A program made the translations under genes and the position numbers. From positions 1 through 64,000 of the forward strand of contig NZ_JBFLUG010000003.1 in NCBI RefSeq assembly GCF_041008525.1: a stretch of 64,000 nt of DNA, in the 5' to 3' direction. Below are positions 26,368-35,237 of this stretch, piece by piece (the first letter of the stretch is position 1; each line of letters starts with the position of its first letter). This DNA comes from Parafrankia sp041008525 (GTDB taxonomy: Bacteria > Actinomycetota > Actinomycetes > Frankiales > Frankiaceae). The notes under the pieces were generated by a model that had not been told where the DNA came from, made no database searches, and saw nothing but the letters and a program-made list of their open reading frames with translations.

Positions 26368-26388
26368 GGTTTTCCTTCCTGGAAGGAA
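26368..26388 (-). promoter_or_regulatory. dyad overlapping the rho ribosome-binding site
   Basis: On the plus strand TTCCTTCC-T-GGAAGGAA (26372-26388) is a perfect dyad; on the mRNA it contains the GGAAGG Shine-Dalgarno six bases before the TTG start. Folding would hide the site. It may tune rho translation, in keeping with the known autoregulation of rho; that link is inferred. Confidence 0.5.
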
Positions 26389-26896
26389 CCGGCTTCTCGG
26401 GCCGGGCGTAGCGTGTGGATTTTCTTCGCCTGCGCGCATGCCGGATGTAAGGAGATGCAGCACCCTTTGAACGGCGAGCATCGCGCCCATCAAAGGCGCT
26501 GACGGCCGACAGCCGCGAGCGAACCCGATTTCCCGCCGACGGGTGCCGGTACGCCAGCCGAGGCAACGGCGACGAGGCTTGAAGCACCGGGATCCCTGAC
26601 CAGGACCGGCCACCGTGTGCGGCCGACCGCTGCCGTGAGGCTCCACTGCAGCTTGGCCGCCACTGCGGACCTGATCAAAACTGCGGACCAGATCAGGCTG
26701 GCGGGGCGAGCACGCGCCGCGGCGGCAGCGGGTGCAGTCATCAGACTATCCAGACGGAGACACGTCGGCAACAACCTAGAGACCTCTGGATCTCTCGATG
26801 ACGCCACGAGGGACTCTCCGATGACCGCCCGGCACCCCTCCGCGGCTCTGAACCCACCCGGACGGCGCCATTAGTACACCATGTGAAGCGGAGGCG
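26389..26896. other. long leader region upstream of rho
   Basis: About 500 bases between the end of thrB and the rho start without a convincing gene. AT-richer patches near 26400-26470 and 26670-26800 could hold the rho promoter. The length leaves room for a long 5' leader of the type through which Rho controls itself. Confidence 0.4.
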
Positions 26897-28009
26897 CTAC
26901 CCCTTGGAGTCGAGGGGCTGGAGCCGCGCACCCTCGGTGTCGACTGTCAGCGGGATCACGGAAAAGCCCGGCGCGGGCACCCCGATCGCCGCGGCCGCCT
27001 GGCCGCCGCCGACCGCCAGCGCCACCACGGACGGCCCGGACCCCGAGAGCGCCGCGGGAACGCCCTCCGCGCGCAGCCGCGCCACCAGATCGGCCGAGGC
27101 GGGCTGGGCCGGCAGCCGGTACGGCTGGTGCAACTGGTCCTCGGTGGCGGCCAGCAGCAGCTTCGAACGCTCCGTGCCCTCACCCGCCGCCGGCTCGGCG
27201 GCGCTGAGCGCGAGGGCGAGCAGGGCGGCCCGGCCCACGTTCACGGCGGCGTCGGCGTGCGGAACCCGCTCCGGCAGCGCACCCCGGGCCTGCTCGGTCG
27301 ACTGCCGGACCGACGGGACGAAAAGCACGGGCCGCACCTCGGCGGGCGGCGCGACCCGCACCGCCCTCGGCACCCCGGCCTCGTACCAGGCCACGGTGAG
27401 GCCACCCAGCAGCGCGGCCGCCACGTTGTCCGGATGGCCCTCGATCGCCGTCGCCACCCGCAGCAGCCCGGCCGGGCCCAGCCGGGAGCCGGCGAGCGCG
27501 TCGGCAGCCACCACGCCCGCCACGATGGCGGCGGCCGAGGAGCCGAGCCCCCGGCCGTGCGGGATCCGGTTCACACACCGCAGCGCCAGGCCGGGCTGCG
27601 GCAGCCCCAGCTCGTCGAAGGTGGCGCGGATGGACCGCACCACGAGATGCGCCTCGTCGGCCGGGACGGTGTCCGCCCCGACGGTCTCGACGGTGAGGCC
27701 GGTGGACGTCAGCCGCACGGACACGTCGTCGTACAGGCCCAGCGCGAGACCCAGGGCGTCGAAGCCCGGCCCGAGGTTCGCACTCGACGCCGGGACGAGC
27801 AGGCGGACCGCACCGGCCGGTGCCTCCCCCGCCGCCGGGTCGGTCTCCGCCGCCCCCCGCACCGGCCCGACCTGCGCCGCGCCGTCGGGCCGGGGCCCGG
27901 AGAGCGGCTCGGTGGGAGCGGGGATCCCGGCGGCACCGGCCGTGACGGCGGCGTCGGTGGAGCTGGCGGCGTCGGTGGAACCAGCGCCGCGACGGTCGAC
28001 GGCCGTCAC
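26897..28009 (-). CDS. thrB: homoserine kinase
   Basis: GHMP kinase phosphorylating homoserine to O-phosphohomoserine. About 370 residues from GTG 28009, which overlaps the thrC stop as GTGA. The ATP-binding motif HGRGLGSSAAAIVAG and the N-terminal VPASSANLGPGFDALGLALG are intact; the C-terminal GVPAALSGSGPSVVALA matches motif 3. The first about 75 residues are a disordered Ala/Pro-rich extension not found in most homologues (usual length about 300). It supplies the substrate of ThrC encoded just upstream. Confidence 0.95.
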   Translation of the reverse strand: MTAVDRRGAGSTDAASSTDAAVTAGAAGIPAPTEPLSGPRPDGAAQVGPVRGAAETDPAAGEAPAGAVRLLVPASSANLGPGFDALGLALGLYDDVSVRLTSTGLTVETVGADTVPADEAHLVVRSIRATFDELGLPQPGLALRCVNRIPHGRGLGSSAAAIVAGVVAADALAGSRLGPAGLLRVATAIEGHPDNVAAALLGGLTVAWYEAGVPRAVRVAPPAEVRPVLFVPSVRQSTEQARGALPERVPHADAAVNVGRAALLALALSAAEPAAGEGTERSKLLLAATEDQLHQPYRLPAQPASADLVARLRAEGVPAALSGSGPSVVALAVGGGQAAAAIGVPAPGFSVIPLTVDTEGARLQPLDSKG

Positions 28010-29139
28010 AGGCCGCGCAGGCCGAGGGCCACGGCCGCCCCGGCGACGGTCGGCGGGATGGTCTCGGGCTTCGCGGCACCGCTGATGGCCCAGTCGGGGT
28101 CCTTCAGACCGTTGCCGGTGACCGTGCACACCACCCGCTGGCCCGGGTCCAGCCGGCCGTCGGCATGCACTGCCAGCAGCCCGGCGACACTCGCGGCACT
28201 CGACGGCTCCACGAAGACGCCCTCCCGGCGGGCGAGCAGGCGGTAGGCCGCCAGGATCTGGCGGTCGTTGACGGCGTCGATGAGGCCTCCGGAGGCGTCC
28301 CGCGCGTCAGTCGCGAAATCCCAGGACGCCGGATTGCCGATACGGATCGCGGTGGCGATGGTCTGCGGCGAGGTGACCACCTCGCCGCGAACGATCGGCG
28401 CCGCTCCGGCGGCCTGGAAGCCGAACATGCGCGGGCGCCCGGTACCGGCCCGGGTGTCGTCCTCCACGTAACCGCGCCAGTAGGCCGTGATGTTCCCCGC
28501 GTTCCCCACCGGCAGGCAGTGGATGTCCGGTGCCTGCCCGAGCGCCTCCACGATCTCGAAGGCCGCGGTCTTCTGGCCCTCCAGACGGTAGGGGTTGACC
28601 GAGTTGACCAGGGTGACGGGGAAGGTGTCGGCCAGCTCACGCGCGACCCGCAGGCAGTCGTCGAACGATCCGTCGACCTGGAGCAGCCGTGCCCCGTGGA
28701 CCAGCGCCTGGGCGAGCTTGCCCAGCGCGATCTTGCCGCTGGGCACGAGGACCGCGCAGGTGAGCCCGGCCCGCGCGGCGTAGGCGGCGGCGGAGGCGGA
28801 GGTGTTCCCGGTCGAGGCGCAGATGACGACCTGGGAGCCCTCCCCCACCGCGCGACTGATCGCGACCGTCATCCCGCGGTCCTTGAAGGAGCCGGTGGGG
28901 TTGGCGCCTTCCACCTTGAGGTGAACGTCACATCCGGTCAGCTCGGAGAGGTGATCCGCATGCAGAAGAGGGGTGCCCCCCTCTCGCAGGGTGACCACCG
29001 GCGTGTCCATGGTCACCGGAAGCCGGTGCCGGTACTCCTCGATGATTCCTCGCCAGGCCCGGGGAAGGTGCCCGGAGGCATCCGACCCACCCGGCGTGCC
29101 CGGTCCACTCGATACCGGCGTCGACGACACCGCGGTCAT
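28006..29139 (-). CDS. thrC: threonine synthase
   Basis: PLP enzyme converting O-phosphohomoserine to threonine. 377 residues. The PLP lysine lies in NPTGSFKDRGMTVAIS; the phosphate loop is SVNPYRLEGQK / LPVGNAGNITAYWRG. The ATG at 29139 overlaps the hom stop (ATGA). The compact form, as in mycobacteria, rather than the larger fungal or E. coli type. Confidence 0.96.
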   Translation of the reverse strand: MTAVSSTPVSSGPGTPGGSDASGHLPRAWRGIIEEYRHRLPVTMDTPVVTLREGGTPLLHADHLSELTGCDVHLKVEGANPTGSFKDRGMTVAISRAVGEGSQVVICASTGNTSASAAAYAARAGLTCAVLVPSGKIALGKLAQALVHGARLLQVDGSFDDCLRVARELADTFPVTLVNSVNPYRLEGQKTAAFEIVEALGQAPDIHCLPVGNAGNITAYWRGYVEDDTRAGTGRPRMFGFQAAGAAPIVRGEVVTSPQTIATAIRIGNPASWDFATDARDASGGLIDAVNDRQILAAYRLLARREGVFVEPSSAASVAGLLAVHADGRLDPGQRVVCTVTGNGLKDPDWAISGAAKPETIPPTVAGAAVALGLRGL

Positions 29140-30473
29140 GACTCAACTCCCTCGACCCGCACCACGCCCGACACGGCCCGCACCCCGTCGAGAACCCGCA
29201 GGTCCTCGACGGTGGCGGACAGCGCCGCGTCCGCGGCCGGATGGGTGACCAGGACCAGGCTGGCGTCGTCGCCACGGCCGTCCTGCCGAACACTTCTGAT
29301 GGAGACATCGTGCCGTGCGAACGCACCGGCGACCGCGGCCAGCACGCCGGCCTTGTCCGTGACGTCGAGCTGCAGGTGGTAGCTGGTCACCACCGGGCCC
29401 ATCGGCAGGATCGGAAGCGCCGCGTATGCGGACTCCCCCGGCCCCTGCCTGCCGGCGACGCGGTTGCGGGCGACCGCTACCACGTCGCCGAGCACCGCCG
29501 ACGCCGTCGGTGCGCCGCCCGCGCCGCGGCCGTAGAACATCAGCTGCCCGGCGGCCTCCGCCTCCACGAAGACCGCGTTGAACGCCTCACGCACCCCGGC
29601 GAGCGGATGCGAGCGGGGAATCATCGCCGGGTGGACCCGCAGGCTGATGCCGGGGCGGTCGCCAGCCCGCTCCGCGATCACCAGCGCCTTGATCGTGCAG
29701 CCGAGCTCCCGGGCGCTGGCGATGTCGGCGGCGGTCACCGCGCCGATGCCCTCCCGGTAGACGTCGTCGATGGTCACCGGAGTGTGGAAGGCGAGCTGGG
29801 CGATGATCGCGGCCTTCGCGGCTGCGTCGAAGCCGTCGATGTCGGCGGACGGATCAGCCTCCGCGTACCCGAGCTCCCCGGCCTCGGCCAGCGCCTCGGC
29901 GAACGAGGCCCCGGTCTCGTCCATCCGGGTCAGGATGTAGTTCGTCGTGCCGTTGACGATGCCGAGGACACGGCGGATCCGGTCCCCTGCCAGGCTCTCG
30001 CGCAACGGGCGCAGCAGCGGGATCGCGCCGGCCACCGCCGCCTCGTAGTAGAGGTCGACGCCGGCCGCGGCCGCCGCGTCGTGCAGCGTCGAGCCGTGCG
30101 TGGCGAGCAGCGCCTTGTTCGCGCTGACCACCGACTTGCCCGACCGCAGCGCCGCCAGCAGCCAGGTGCGCGCCGGCTCGATCCCGCCGACCACCTCGAT
30201 CACGATGTCGACGTCGTCCCGGGCGATCAGCGCGTCCGCGTCGGTGGTGAGCAGCTCCCGGTCGACGGCCGCCCCGCGGATACGACCAGGGTCGCGAACC
30301 GCGATCCCGGCGATCTCCAGCGGGGTGCCGACCCGGGCGGCCAGCTCGTCGGTGTGGATGCCCAGCAGGCGCACCACCTCGGAACCGACGACGCCGCACC
30401 CGAGCATCGCGATCCTCAGCGGGCGGTCGGCACTCACCGGGCTGTCGGCCCCGCGGCCCCCGTCAGTCGTCAT
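29136..30473 (-). CDS. hom: homoserine dehydrogenase
   Basis: NAD(P)H-dependent reduction of aspartate semialdehyde to homoserine. About 445 residues from ATG 30473, preceded by GAGGGG. Rossmann motif MLGCGVVGSEVVRLL at the N-terminus; catalytic-domain motifs VVSANKALLATHGSTLHDAA, GIVNGTTNYILTRM and ADPSADIDGFDAAAKAAI; a C-terminal ACT domain (LQLDVTDKAGVLAAVAGAFA) for feedback inhibition by threonine. First gene of the hom-thrC-thrB set, seven bases after argS. Confidence 0.97.
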   Translation of the reverse strand: MTTDGGRGADSPVSADRPLRIAMLGCGVVGSEVVRLLGIHTDELAARVGTPLEIAGIAVRDPGRIRGAAVDRELLTTDADALIARDDVDIVIEVVGGIEPARTWLLAALRSGKSVVSANKALLATHGSTLHDAAAAAGVDLYYEAAVAGAIPLLRPLRESLAGDRIRRVLGIVNGTTNYILTRMDETGASFAEALAEAGELGYAEADPSADIDGFDAAAKAAIIAQLAFHTPVTIDDVYREGIGAVTAADIASARELGCTIKALVIAERAGDRPGISLRVHPAMIPRSHPLAGVREAFNAVFVEAEAAGQLMFYGRGAGGAPTASAVLGDVVAVARNRVAGRQGPGESAYAALPILPMGPVVTSYHLQLDVTDKAGVLAAVAGAFARHDVSIRSVRQDGRGDDASLVLVTHPAADAALSATVEDLRVLDGVRAVSGVVRVEGVES

Positions 30474-30480
30474 TCGCCCC

Positions 30481-32184
30481 TCACATCCGTTCCGGCGCGC
30501 TGACGCCGAGCAGACGCAGCCCGTTCGCCAGGACCACCCGGGTGGCCTCAACCAGCAGCAGCCGGGCGGCCGTCACCGCCGTGGGCTCCTCGTCGCCCTG
30601 GGGAAGCACCCGGCAGGAGTCGTAGAAACGGTGATACGTCCCGGCTGTCTCCTCCAGGTACCGGGCTATGCGGTGCGGGGCGCGCAGCGTCGCCGCCGTC
30701 TCGACGACCCGCGGCAGCTCACCCAGTGCCCGGATCAGATCGACCTCCCGCGGATGGCTGAGCAGCGAGACGTCGACCGAAGCGGCGTCGAACACCTCGT
30801 CCGCCGACGTCGCCAGGCCCAGCGCGGCCGCGTTGCGGATCAGTGAGCTGATCCGCGCGTGCGCGTACTGGACGTAGAAGACCGGGTTGTCGCTGGTCTG
30901 CCGGGCGATCACATCGAGGTCCAGGTCGAGCGCGGAGTCCATCGAGGCCCGGACCAGCGAGTAGCGCGCCGCGTCGACCCCGACCGCGTCCACGAGGTCG
31001 TGCAGGGTGAGGAACGTTCCGGCCCGCTTCGACATCTTGACGGCCTCGCCGCCTCGGGACAGCGTCACCATCTGACCGATGATCACATCGAGGGTCTGCT
31101 CGGGATCGTCCCCGAAACACGCCGCGATGGCCCGCAGCCGGCCGATGTAGCCGTGGTGGTCGGCACCCAGCAGGTAGCAGAGCCGGTCGAACCCCCGGCG
31201 GCGCTTGTCCCGATAGTAGGCCGCGTCGGCGCAGAAATAGGTCGGCCGCCCGTCGCTCTTGACCAGCGCCCGGTCCTTGTCGTCACCGAAGTCGGTGGTA
31301 CGCAGCCAGACCGCGCCGTCCGCCTCGAAGACATGGCCCTTCGCACGGAGCTCCGCCACCGCGGCGGTCAGCTCACCCGCGTCGTGCAGGCTGCGCTCCG
31401 ACTTCCACAGGTCGAACTCGACACCGAACCCGGAAAGCGTCGACCGGATCTCCGCCAGCATGATCTCAACGCCGTCGCGGGCGCACACCGCCAGTGCCTT
31501 GTCGTCGGCGCCAGCCCCGTCGGAACCCGCCCCGACCAGCTGCTCCAGCGCCGGATTCGCCGCCTGGACTCTCGTCGCGATCTCGGCGACATAGGCGCCG
31601 TGGTACCCTTCCGCGGGCGCCGGCTCGCCGCGCAGCGCCGCCAGGATCGACGCGCCGAACCGCTCGACCTGCACCCCGGCGTCGTTCACGTAGTACTCGG
31701 TGCCGACCTCGAAACCGGCCGCCGCCAGCACCCGGGCCAGTGCGTCACCGACCGCCGCCCAGCGCGCCGACGCCAGCGTCACCGGGCCCGTCGGATTCGA
31801 ACTGACGAACTCCAGGTTCACCCGGACACCACGCGCGGCAGCCGCCCGGCCATACGCCGCACCGGCGCCCACGATCGACCGGGCGATGTCGCCCATCGCC
31901 GCGCCGGCCAGCCGGATGTTCAGGAACCCCGGGCCGGCCACCTCGACCGCGGCCACACCCGGATCCGTTCGCAGCCGCGCCGCGAGCAGATCAGCCACCG
32001 CCCGCGGCGGGCGGCGAGCCGCCTTCGCGAGCTGCAGGGCGACCGGCGACGCGTAGTCGCCGTGCTCGGGCTGCCGCGGGCGCTCGACGGTGACCGCGGC
32101 AGGCACGGCCACGTCGAGCTCGCCGTTGGCGACGGCATCACGAACGGCCGCAACGATGGAGTCGGCCAGCTCGGCGGGGGTCAT
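30481..32184 (-). CDS. argS: arginyl-tRNA synthetase with altered HIGH motif
   Basis: Charges tRNA-Arg. 567 residues with an N-terminal Add1-like domain (EHGDYASPVALQLAK), class I core, KMSKR at 383-387 and the C-terminal anticodon-binding domain ending LRLLGVSAPERM. The ATP-binding HIGH motif is unusual: after NPTGP the sequence is V-T-L-A-S (135-139), so both histidines are absent. From memory, mycobacterial ArgRS has H-I-G-G at this place, keeping one. The rest of the core aligns well and the gene is the first of a conserved operon, so it is probably functional. A tRNA-Arg gene lies 0.6 kb away. Confidence 0.95.
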   Translation of the reverse strand: MTPAELADSIVAAVRDAVANGELDVAVPAAVTVERPRQPEHGDYASPVALQLAKAARRPPRAVADLLAARLRTDPGVAAVEVAGPGFLNIRLAGAAMGDIARSIVGAGAAYGRAAAARGVRVNLEFVSSNPTGPVTLASARWAAVGDALARVLAAAGFEVGTEYYVNDAGVQVERFGASILAALRGEPAPAEGYHGAYVAEIATRVQAANPALEQLVGAGSDGAGADDKALAVCARDGVEIMLAEIRSTLSGFGVEFDLWKSERSLHDAGELTAAVAELRAKGHVFEADGAVWLRTTDFGDDKDRALVKSDGRPTYFCADAAYYRDKRRRGFDRLCYLLGADHHGYIGRLRAIAACFGDDPEQTLDVIIGQMVTLSRGGEAVKMSKRAGTFLTLHDLVDAVGVDAARYSLVRASMDSALDLDLDVIARQTSDNPVFYVQYAHARISSLIRNAAALGLATSADEVFDAASVDVSLLSHPREVDLIRALGELPRVVETAATLRAPHRIARYLEETAGTYHRFYDSCRVLPQGDEEPTAVTAARLLLVEATRVVLANGLRLLGVSAPERM

Positions 32185-32288
32185 GTCGCGATGCTATCGG
32201 CGCGCCCGACCAATCCGGTCGCCGCGCGCCCCCGGCTCGACCCCGACCCCGCAACCGGCGGCACGCCGCACCAGGCCACGCCCGGACG

Positions 32289-32675
32289 TCAGACCGGCTG
32301 ACCCGCCGCGAGCCGGCTGACCACGCCGATCAGCATGTCCGGATCGAACGGCTTCGTCAGGTAGTAGTCCACACCCAGGCGGGCGCCGCGTTTCACATCC
32401 GCCTCCTGGGCGCGCGCCGTCAGCATGATCACCTTGATGCCGGCGGTGGCCGGGTCGTCCCGCAGCCGCGCGGCGACGTCCCAGCCGTTCACCCGCGGCA
32501 TCATGATGTCCAGCGTGATCACCTGCGGCGCGATCTCGTGGACCCGCTCGAGACAGTCAGCCCCGTCCACCGCGGTGTGCACCTCGAAGCCTTCCAGTTC
32601 GAGGTTGACGACCACGAGCTGACGGATCACGGCATCGTCGTCCACGACGAGCACCCTGGGGGCGGTGAAGTACAC
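32289..32675 (-). CDS. stand-alone response regulator receiver domain
   Basis: 128 residues, receiver fold only and no DNA-binding output. Acidic pocket Asp12-14, phosphoacceptor Asp56 in ITLDIMMPRVNGWD, Thr86 in MLTAR and Lys108 in TKPFDPD are all present. The start is GTG at 32675. No histidine kinase is adjacent, so its partner lies elsewhere. Such single-domain regulators usually act by protein contact. Confidence 0.93.
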   Translation of the reverse strand: MYFTAPRVLVVDDDAVIRQLVVVNLELEGFEVHTAVDGADCLERVHEIAPQVITLDIMMPRVNGWDVAARLRDDPATAGIKVIMLTARAQEADVKRGARLGVDYYLTKPFDPDMLIGVVSRLAAGQPV

Positions 32676-32748
32676 GGGCGAAGCTTACGGGCACCGGGTT
32701 GCGCAGTCTGCCGATCCCACCTGGTACGGTATGCCTGCTTGCCCTGGA

Positions 32749-32820
32749 GCCCCCGTAGCTCAGGGGATAGAGCACCGCCCTCCGGAGGCGGGTGCGCAGG
32801 TTCGAATCCTGCCGGGGGCA
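32749..32820 (+). tRNA. tRNA-Arg (anticodon CCG)
   Basis: 72 bases fold into a cloverleaf: acceptor GCCCCCG/CGGGGGC, D stem GCTC/GAGC, anticodon stem CCGCC/GGCGG with loop CTCCGGA (anticodon CCG, reading CGG), T stem GCAGG/CCTGC with loop TTCGAAT, discriminator A. CCA is not encoded. CGG is a very common Arg codon in this genome. Confidence 0.97.
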
Positions 32821-32883
32821 CACGACTTGGGGTACGTGTGTTCAGCTTGGGGCGCTTCACCGGGGCGTCGTGTCATTGTGGTT

Positions 32884-32900
32884 GGGGGGCCTAGCCCCCC
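32884..32900 (+). terminator. GC hairpin downstream of tRNA-Arg
   Basis: GGGGGGC-CTA-GCCCCCC, a 7-bp perfect stem 64 bases after the tRNA, followed by a further C run. No T tract. It is a possible terminator or processing barrier. Confidence 0.45.
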
Positions 32901-33483
32901 ATACCCCCCGAGTGGGCTGGTGTGGCTGGGGGATGTGGGTTTCTGGGGGCGGTTGCGGTCTTTTGGCCTTTGGCGTCCTTCTGATGGATGGGGCTGGGCG
33001 CAGGCCTGACGGCTTGCGGGGCCAGGGGTTCTGGGTGGACGCGGTTTCCTGGCGTTCAGTGTGCTCTGTGACGGGTGGGGCCTCGGCGCGGCCGGGCTCG
33101 CTCGAGGGGCTCCTGGCAAAGGCTCGCCGGCTCTGTCGGGCGGTTTGCCGAGAGCTGTTGATCGGCGGTGTGCTCGCCGACGTTTCGGCTGTTCGGCCGC
33201 GGCGTTCTCCATGCGGACCACGGCTCGGCTGATCGCCCGGTCAGGTGAGTGCTCCTCTCCGCAGATCTCCCGACTGCAGGCCAGCACGTCCTCTTCGACG
33301 TGCGCACGGCCGTTCATCCGGTTACGGACGACTGTCCCCTGCGTCGTCGAGCGCAACACGAGAGTTCTCCGAGCCGCGGTGACGCGGAACCGCCTCGGGC
33401 GACGAGGAAGTCGGCCGGGCCTGTCAACCTGGGGCGCCTCCGTGGCGTTCAGAAGGGGCAGGAGCGCGGAGAGGACGTGTCGG
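32901..33483. other. intergenic between tRNA-Arg and the ECF sigma gene
   Basis: About 580 bases, G-rich on the plus strand up to 33050. Open frames on both strands have unbiased or Arg-rich composition. I see no gene; the right end must contain the sigma-factor promoter. Confidence 0.4.
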
Positions 33484-33999
33484 GTGCAGGAACGCGATGA
33501 ACGTGCGTTCGAGGAGTTCGTCGCGCGCACCGGTGACCGGCTGCTGCGCTGCGCCGTCCTCCTGGTCGCGGACCACGCCGCGGCCGAGGATCTGGTCCAG
33601 GGGGCGCTGGAGCGCACTTATCGGCACTGGCCGCGGGTGTCAGCCGGCCATCCGGAGGCATACGTGCGCCGCGCTCTGGTGAACGCGGCGGCGAGCAGAT
33701 GGCGACGGAGCCGGGTCAGGGAGGTACCGCTGGGGCCACACGACCAGGCTGGGACGACCGACCACGCAGATCGGCTGTCGACGCGCGACGAGCTGATCCG
33801 CGCGCTCATGACCCTGCCGGCCCGCCAGCGGGCGGTGCTCGTGCTGCGCTACTTCGACGACCTGCCGGAGGCCGAGGTGGCTGCTGTCCTGGGCTGCAGC
33901 GTCGGTTCGGTCAAGAGCCAGGCCTCCCGCGGGCTCGCCCGGCTGCGGGCGAGTGTCGACCTCCACAGCTCCCTACCGATGACGGGGAGGACGCCGTGA
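33484..33999 (+). CDS. SigE-family ECF RNA polymerase sigma factor
   Basis: About 171 residues from GTG 33484 with GAGAGGA upstream. Region 2 (RLLRCAVLLVADHAAAEDLV, then YVRRALVNAAASRWRR) and region 4 (LPARQRAVLVLRYFDDLPEA, then LGCSVGSVKSQASRGLARLR) are clear. It belongs to the actinobacterial SigE-family (group 4) sigma factors. Its stop codon overlaps the start of the next gene (GTGA), so the membrane protein that follows is probably its regulator or first target. Confidence 0.92.
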   Translation: MQERDERAFEEFVARTGDRLLRCAVLLVADHAAAEDLVQGALERTYRHWPRVSAGHPEAYVRRALVNAAASRWRRSRVREVPLGPHDQAGTTDHADRLSTRDELIRALMTLPARQRAVLVLRYFDDLPEAEVAAVLGCSVGSVKSQASRGLARLRASVDLHSSLPMTGRTP

Positions 34000-35198
34000 G
34001 CGCTGATCTCGAGAGCCACCTGCGGGCTGCCATGCGCGACGAGACAGTGCGGGTCACAGCCGGGCCGAACCTGGCGGGAGCTGTCCGGGAACGGTTCCGT
34101 CGACACCGCCGACGGCGGCGGGCCGCCGTCGGCGCGGCGGTGGCCGTGCTCGTGGTCGTGTCGTCCGCCGGCCTCACGCTGGCCCGTTCCGGCGCGGACA
34201 CCGCGGAGATCAGGCCGGCCCGCCCGTCGCCCGCCACCGCGACCGCCCCGGTCGCCGTGACCACTCCTGTCGGGACACCCACTCCTGTCACCGTGACCAC
34301 CGGTGCGGCCGGCACCGCCTTCCCGCCGTCGTCGGGCCGGGACGTGGGTGGTGTCGGCGTCACCTGGCTGCCCGCCGGCACGAGCTCGGCCGGGCCGTCC
34401 GCCGCGGCACTGAGCCCGTTCACACCCGGAGCTCTGGCCTACCGTTCCAACTTCCAGATGATGGCGGGCGGGCGGGTCGGGTTCGTCGCCGTCACCGCGC
34501 AGTGGGGGAACGTGCCGACTCTCGCCGCGGTCGAGGACGACATGCGCGCCGCGCAGCCGCAGCGAACCTTCGCCCGGACGACGGTCAGAGGCAGATCCGC
34601 CCTGCTCACTCGCATGGACGCCAAGGAGGAGTTCAGCCTGGTCTGGATCGAGCGGGACGGACTTGTGCTCAGCGTCGCCGCGGGCACGCCCGCCAGCGAG
34701 GACGACATGCGCCGGGTCGCGGAGGAACTCACGGTCGGATCGCGGCCGCACGTCGATCCGACCGTCGACCGGGCCGTCCGTGCGGCCCTGGCCCAGGTGT
34801 TCACCGGCGGGACATCGACCGAACGGACACTTGCCGCGGTCGAGAACGGCGAGCAGCTCGCGCCCGGTCTTGAGCGCTACCGTGCCCAACACCCCGGGCT
34901 GGCGCGCACGCTGCGGGTCACGGTGCACGGGGTGGCGCCACGGGACGCCGCGCACGCCGTGGCCCTGATCTCGCTCACCTACACCGACCCGACCATGCCG
35001 TTGCTTGGAGCGCGAGGAGACAGCGTCCCGGACCGGGACCGACCCGCGGCGTACGACGCCCTGGCCGTGCTGGTCCGGACCGGGGAGGGATGGCAGGTGA
35101 GCCGGGACACCTTCTGCCAGCTCTCCCTCGGCGTGTGCCCGCTCGCCACGACCCGGCCCAGTCCCGCCGCCGCGCCATCGACGTCTCCCCCGTCCTGA
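33996..35198 (+). CDS. membrane protein coupled to the sigma factor, possible anti-sigma factor
   Basis: About 400 residues from GTG 33996. An N-terminal cytoplasmic segment of about 38 residues (LESHLRAAMRDETVRVTAGP, then RERFRRHRRRRRAA) is followed by one transmembrane helix (VGAAVAVLVVVSSAGLTLA), a Pro/Thr linker and a long extracytoplasmic domain. The cytoplasmic part is too short for a zinc anti-sigma domain and has no Cys/His motif. Genetic coupling to an ECF sigma factor suggests a sigma regulator, but the family is unknown to me. Two cysteines lie near the C-terminus (TFCQLSLGVC). Confidence 0.75.
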   Translation: MSADLESHLRAAMRDETVRVTAGPNLAGAVRERFRRHRRRRRAAVGAAVAVLVVVSSAGLTLARSGADTAEIRPARPSPATATAPVAVTTPVGTPTPVTVTTGAAGTAFPPSSGRDVGGVGVTWLPAGTSSAGPSAAALSPFTPGALAYRSNFQMMAGGRVGFVAVTAQWGNVPTLAAVEDDMRAAQPQRTFARTTVRGRSALLTRMDAKEEFSLVWIERDGLVLSVAAGTPASEDDMRRVAEELTVGSRPHVDPTVDRAVRAALAQVFTGGTSTERTLAAVENGEQLAPGLERYRAQHPGLARTLRVTVHGVAPRDAAHAVALISLTYTDPTMPLLGARGDSVPDRDRPAAYDALAVLVRTGEGWQVSRDTFCQLSLGVCPLATTRPSPAAAPSTSPPS

Positions 35199-35237
35199 CC
35201 GCGCCTGCTCATCCCGTGGCGCCCCGGTCTGGCGGCA

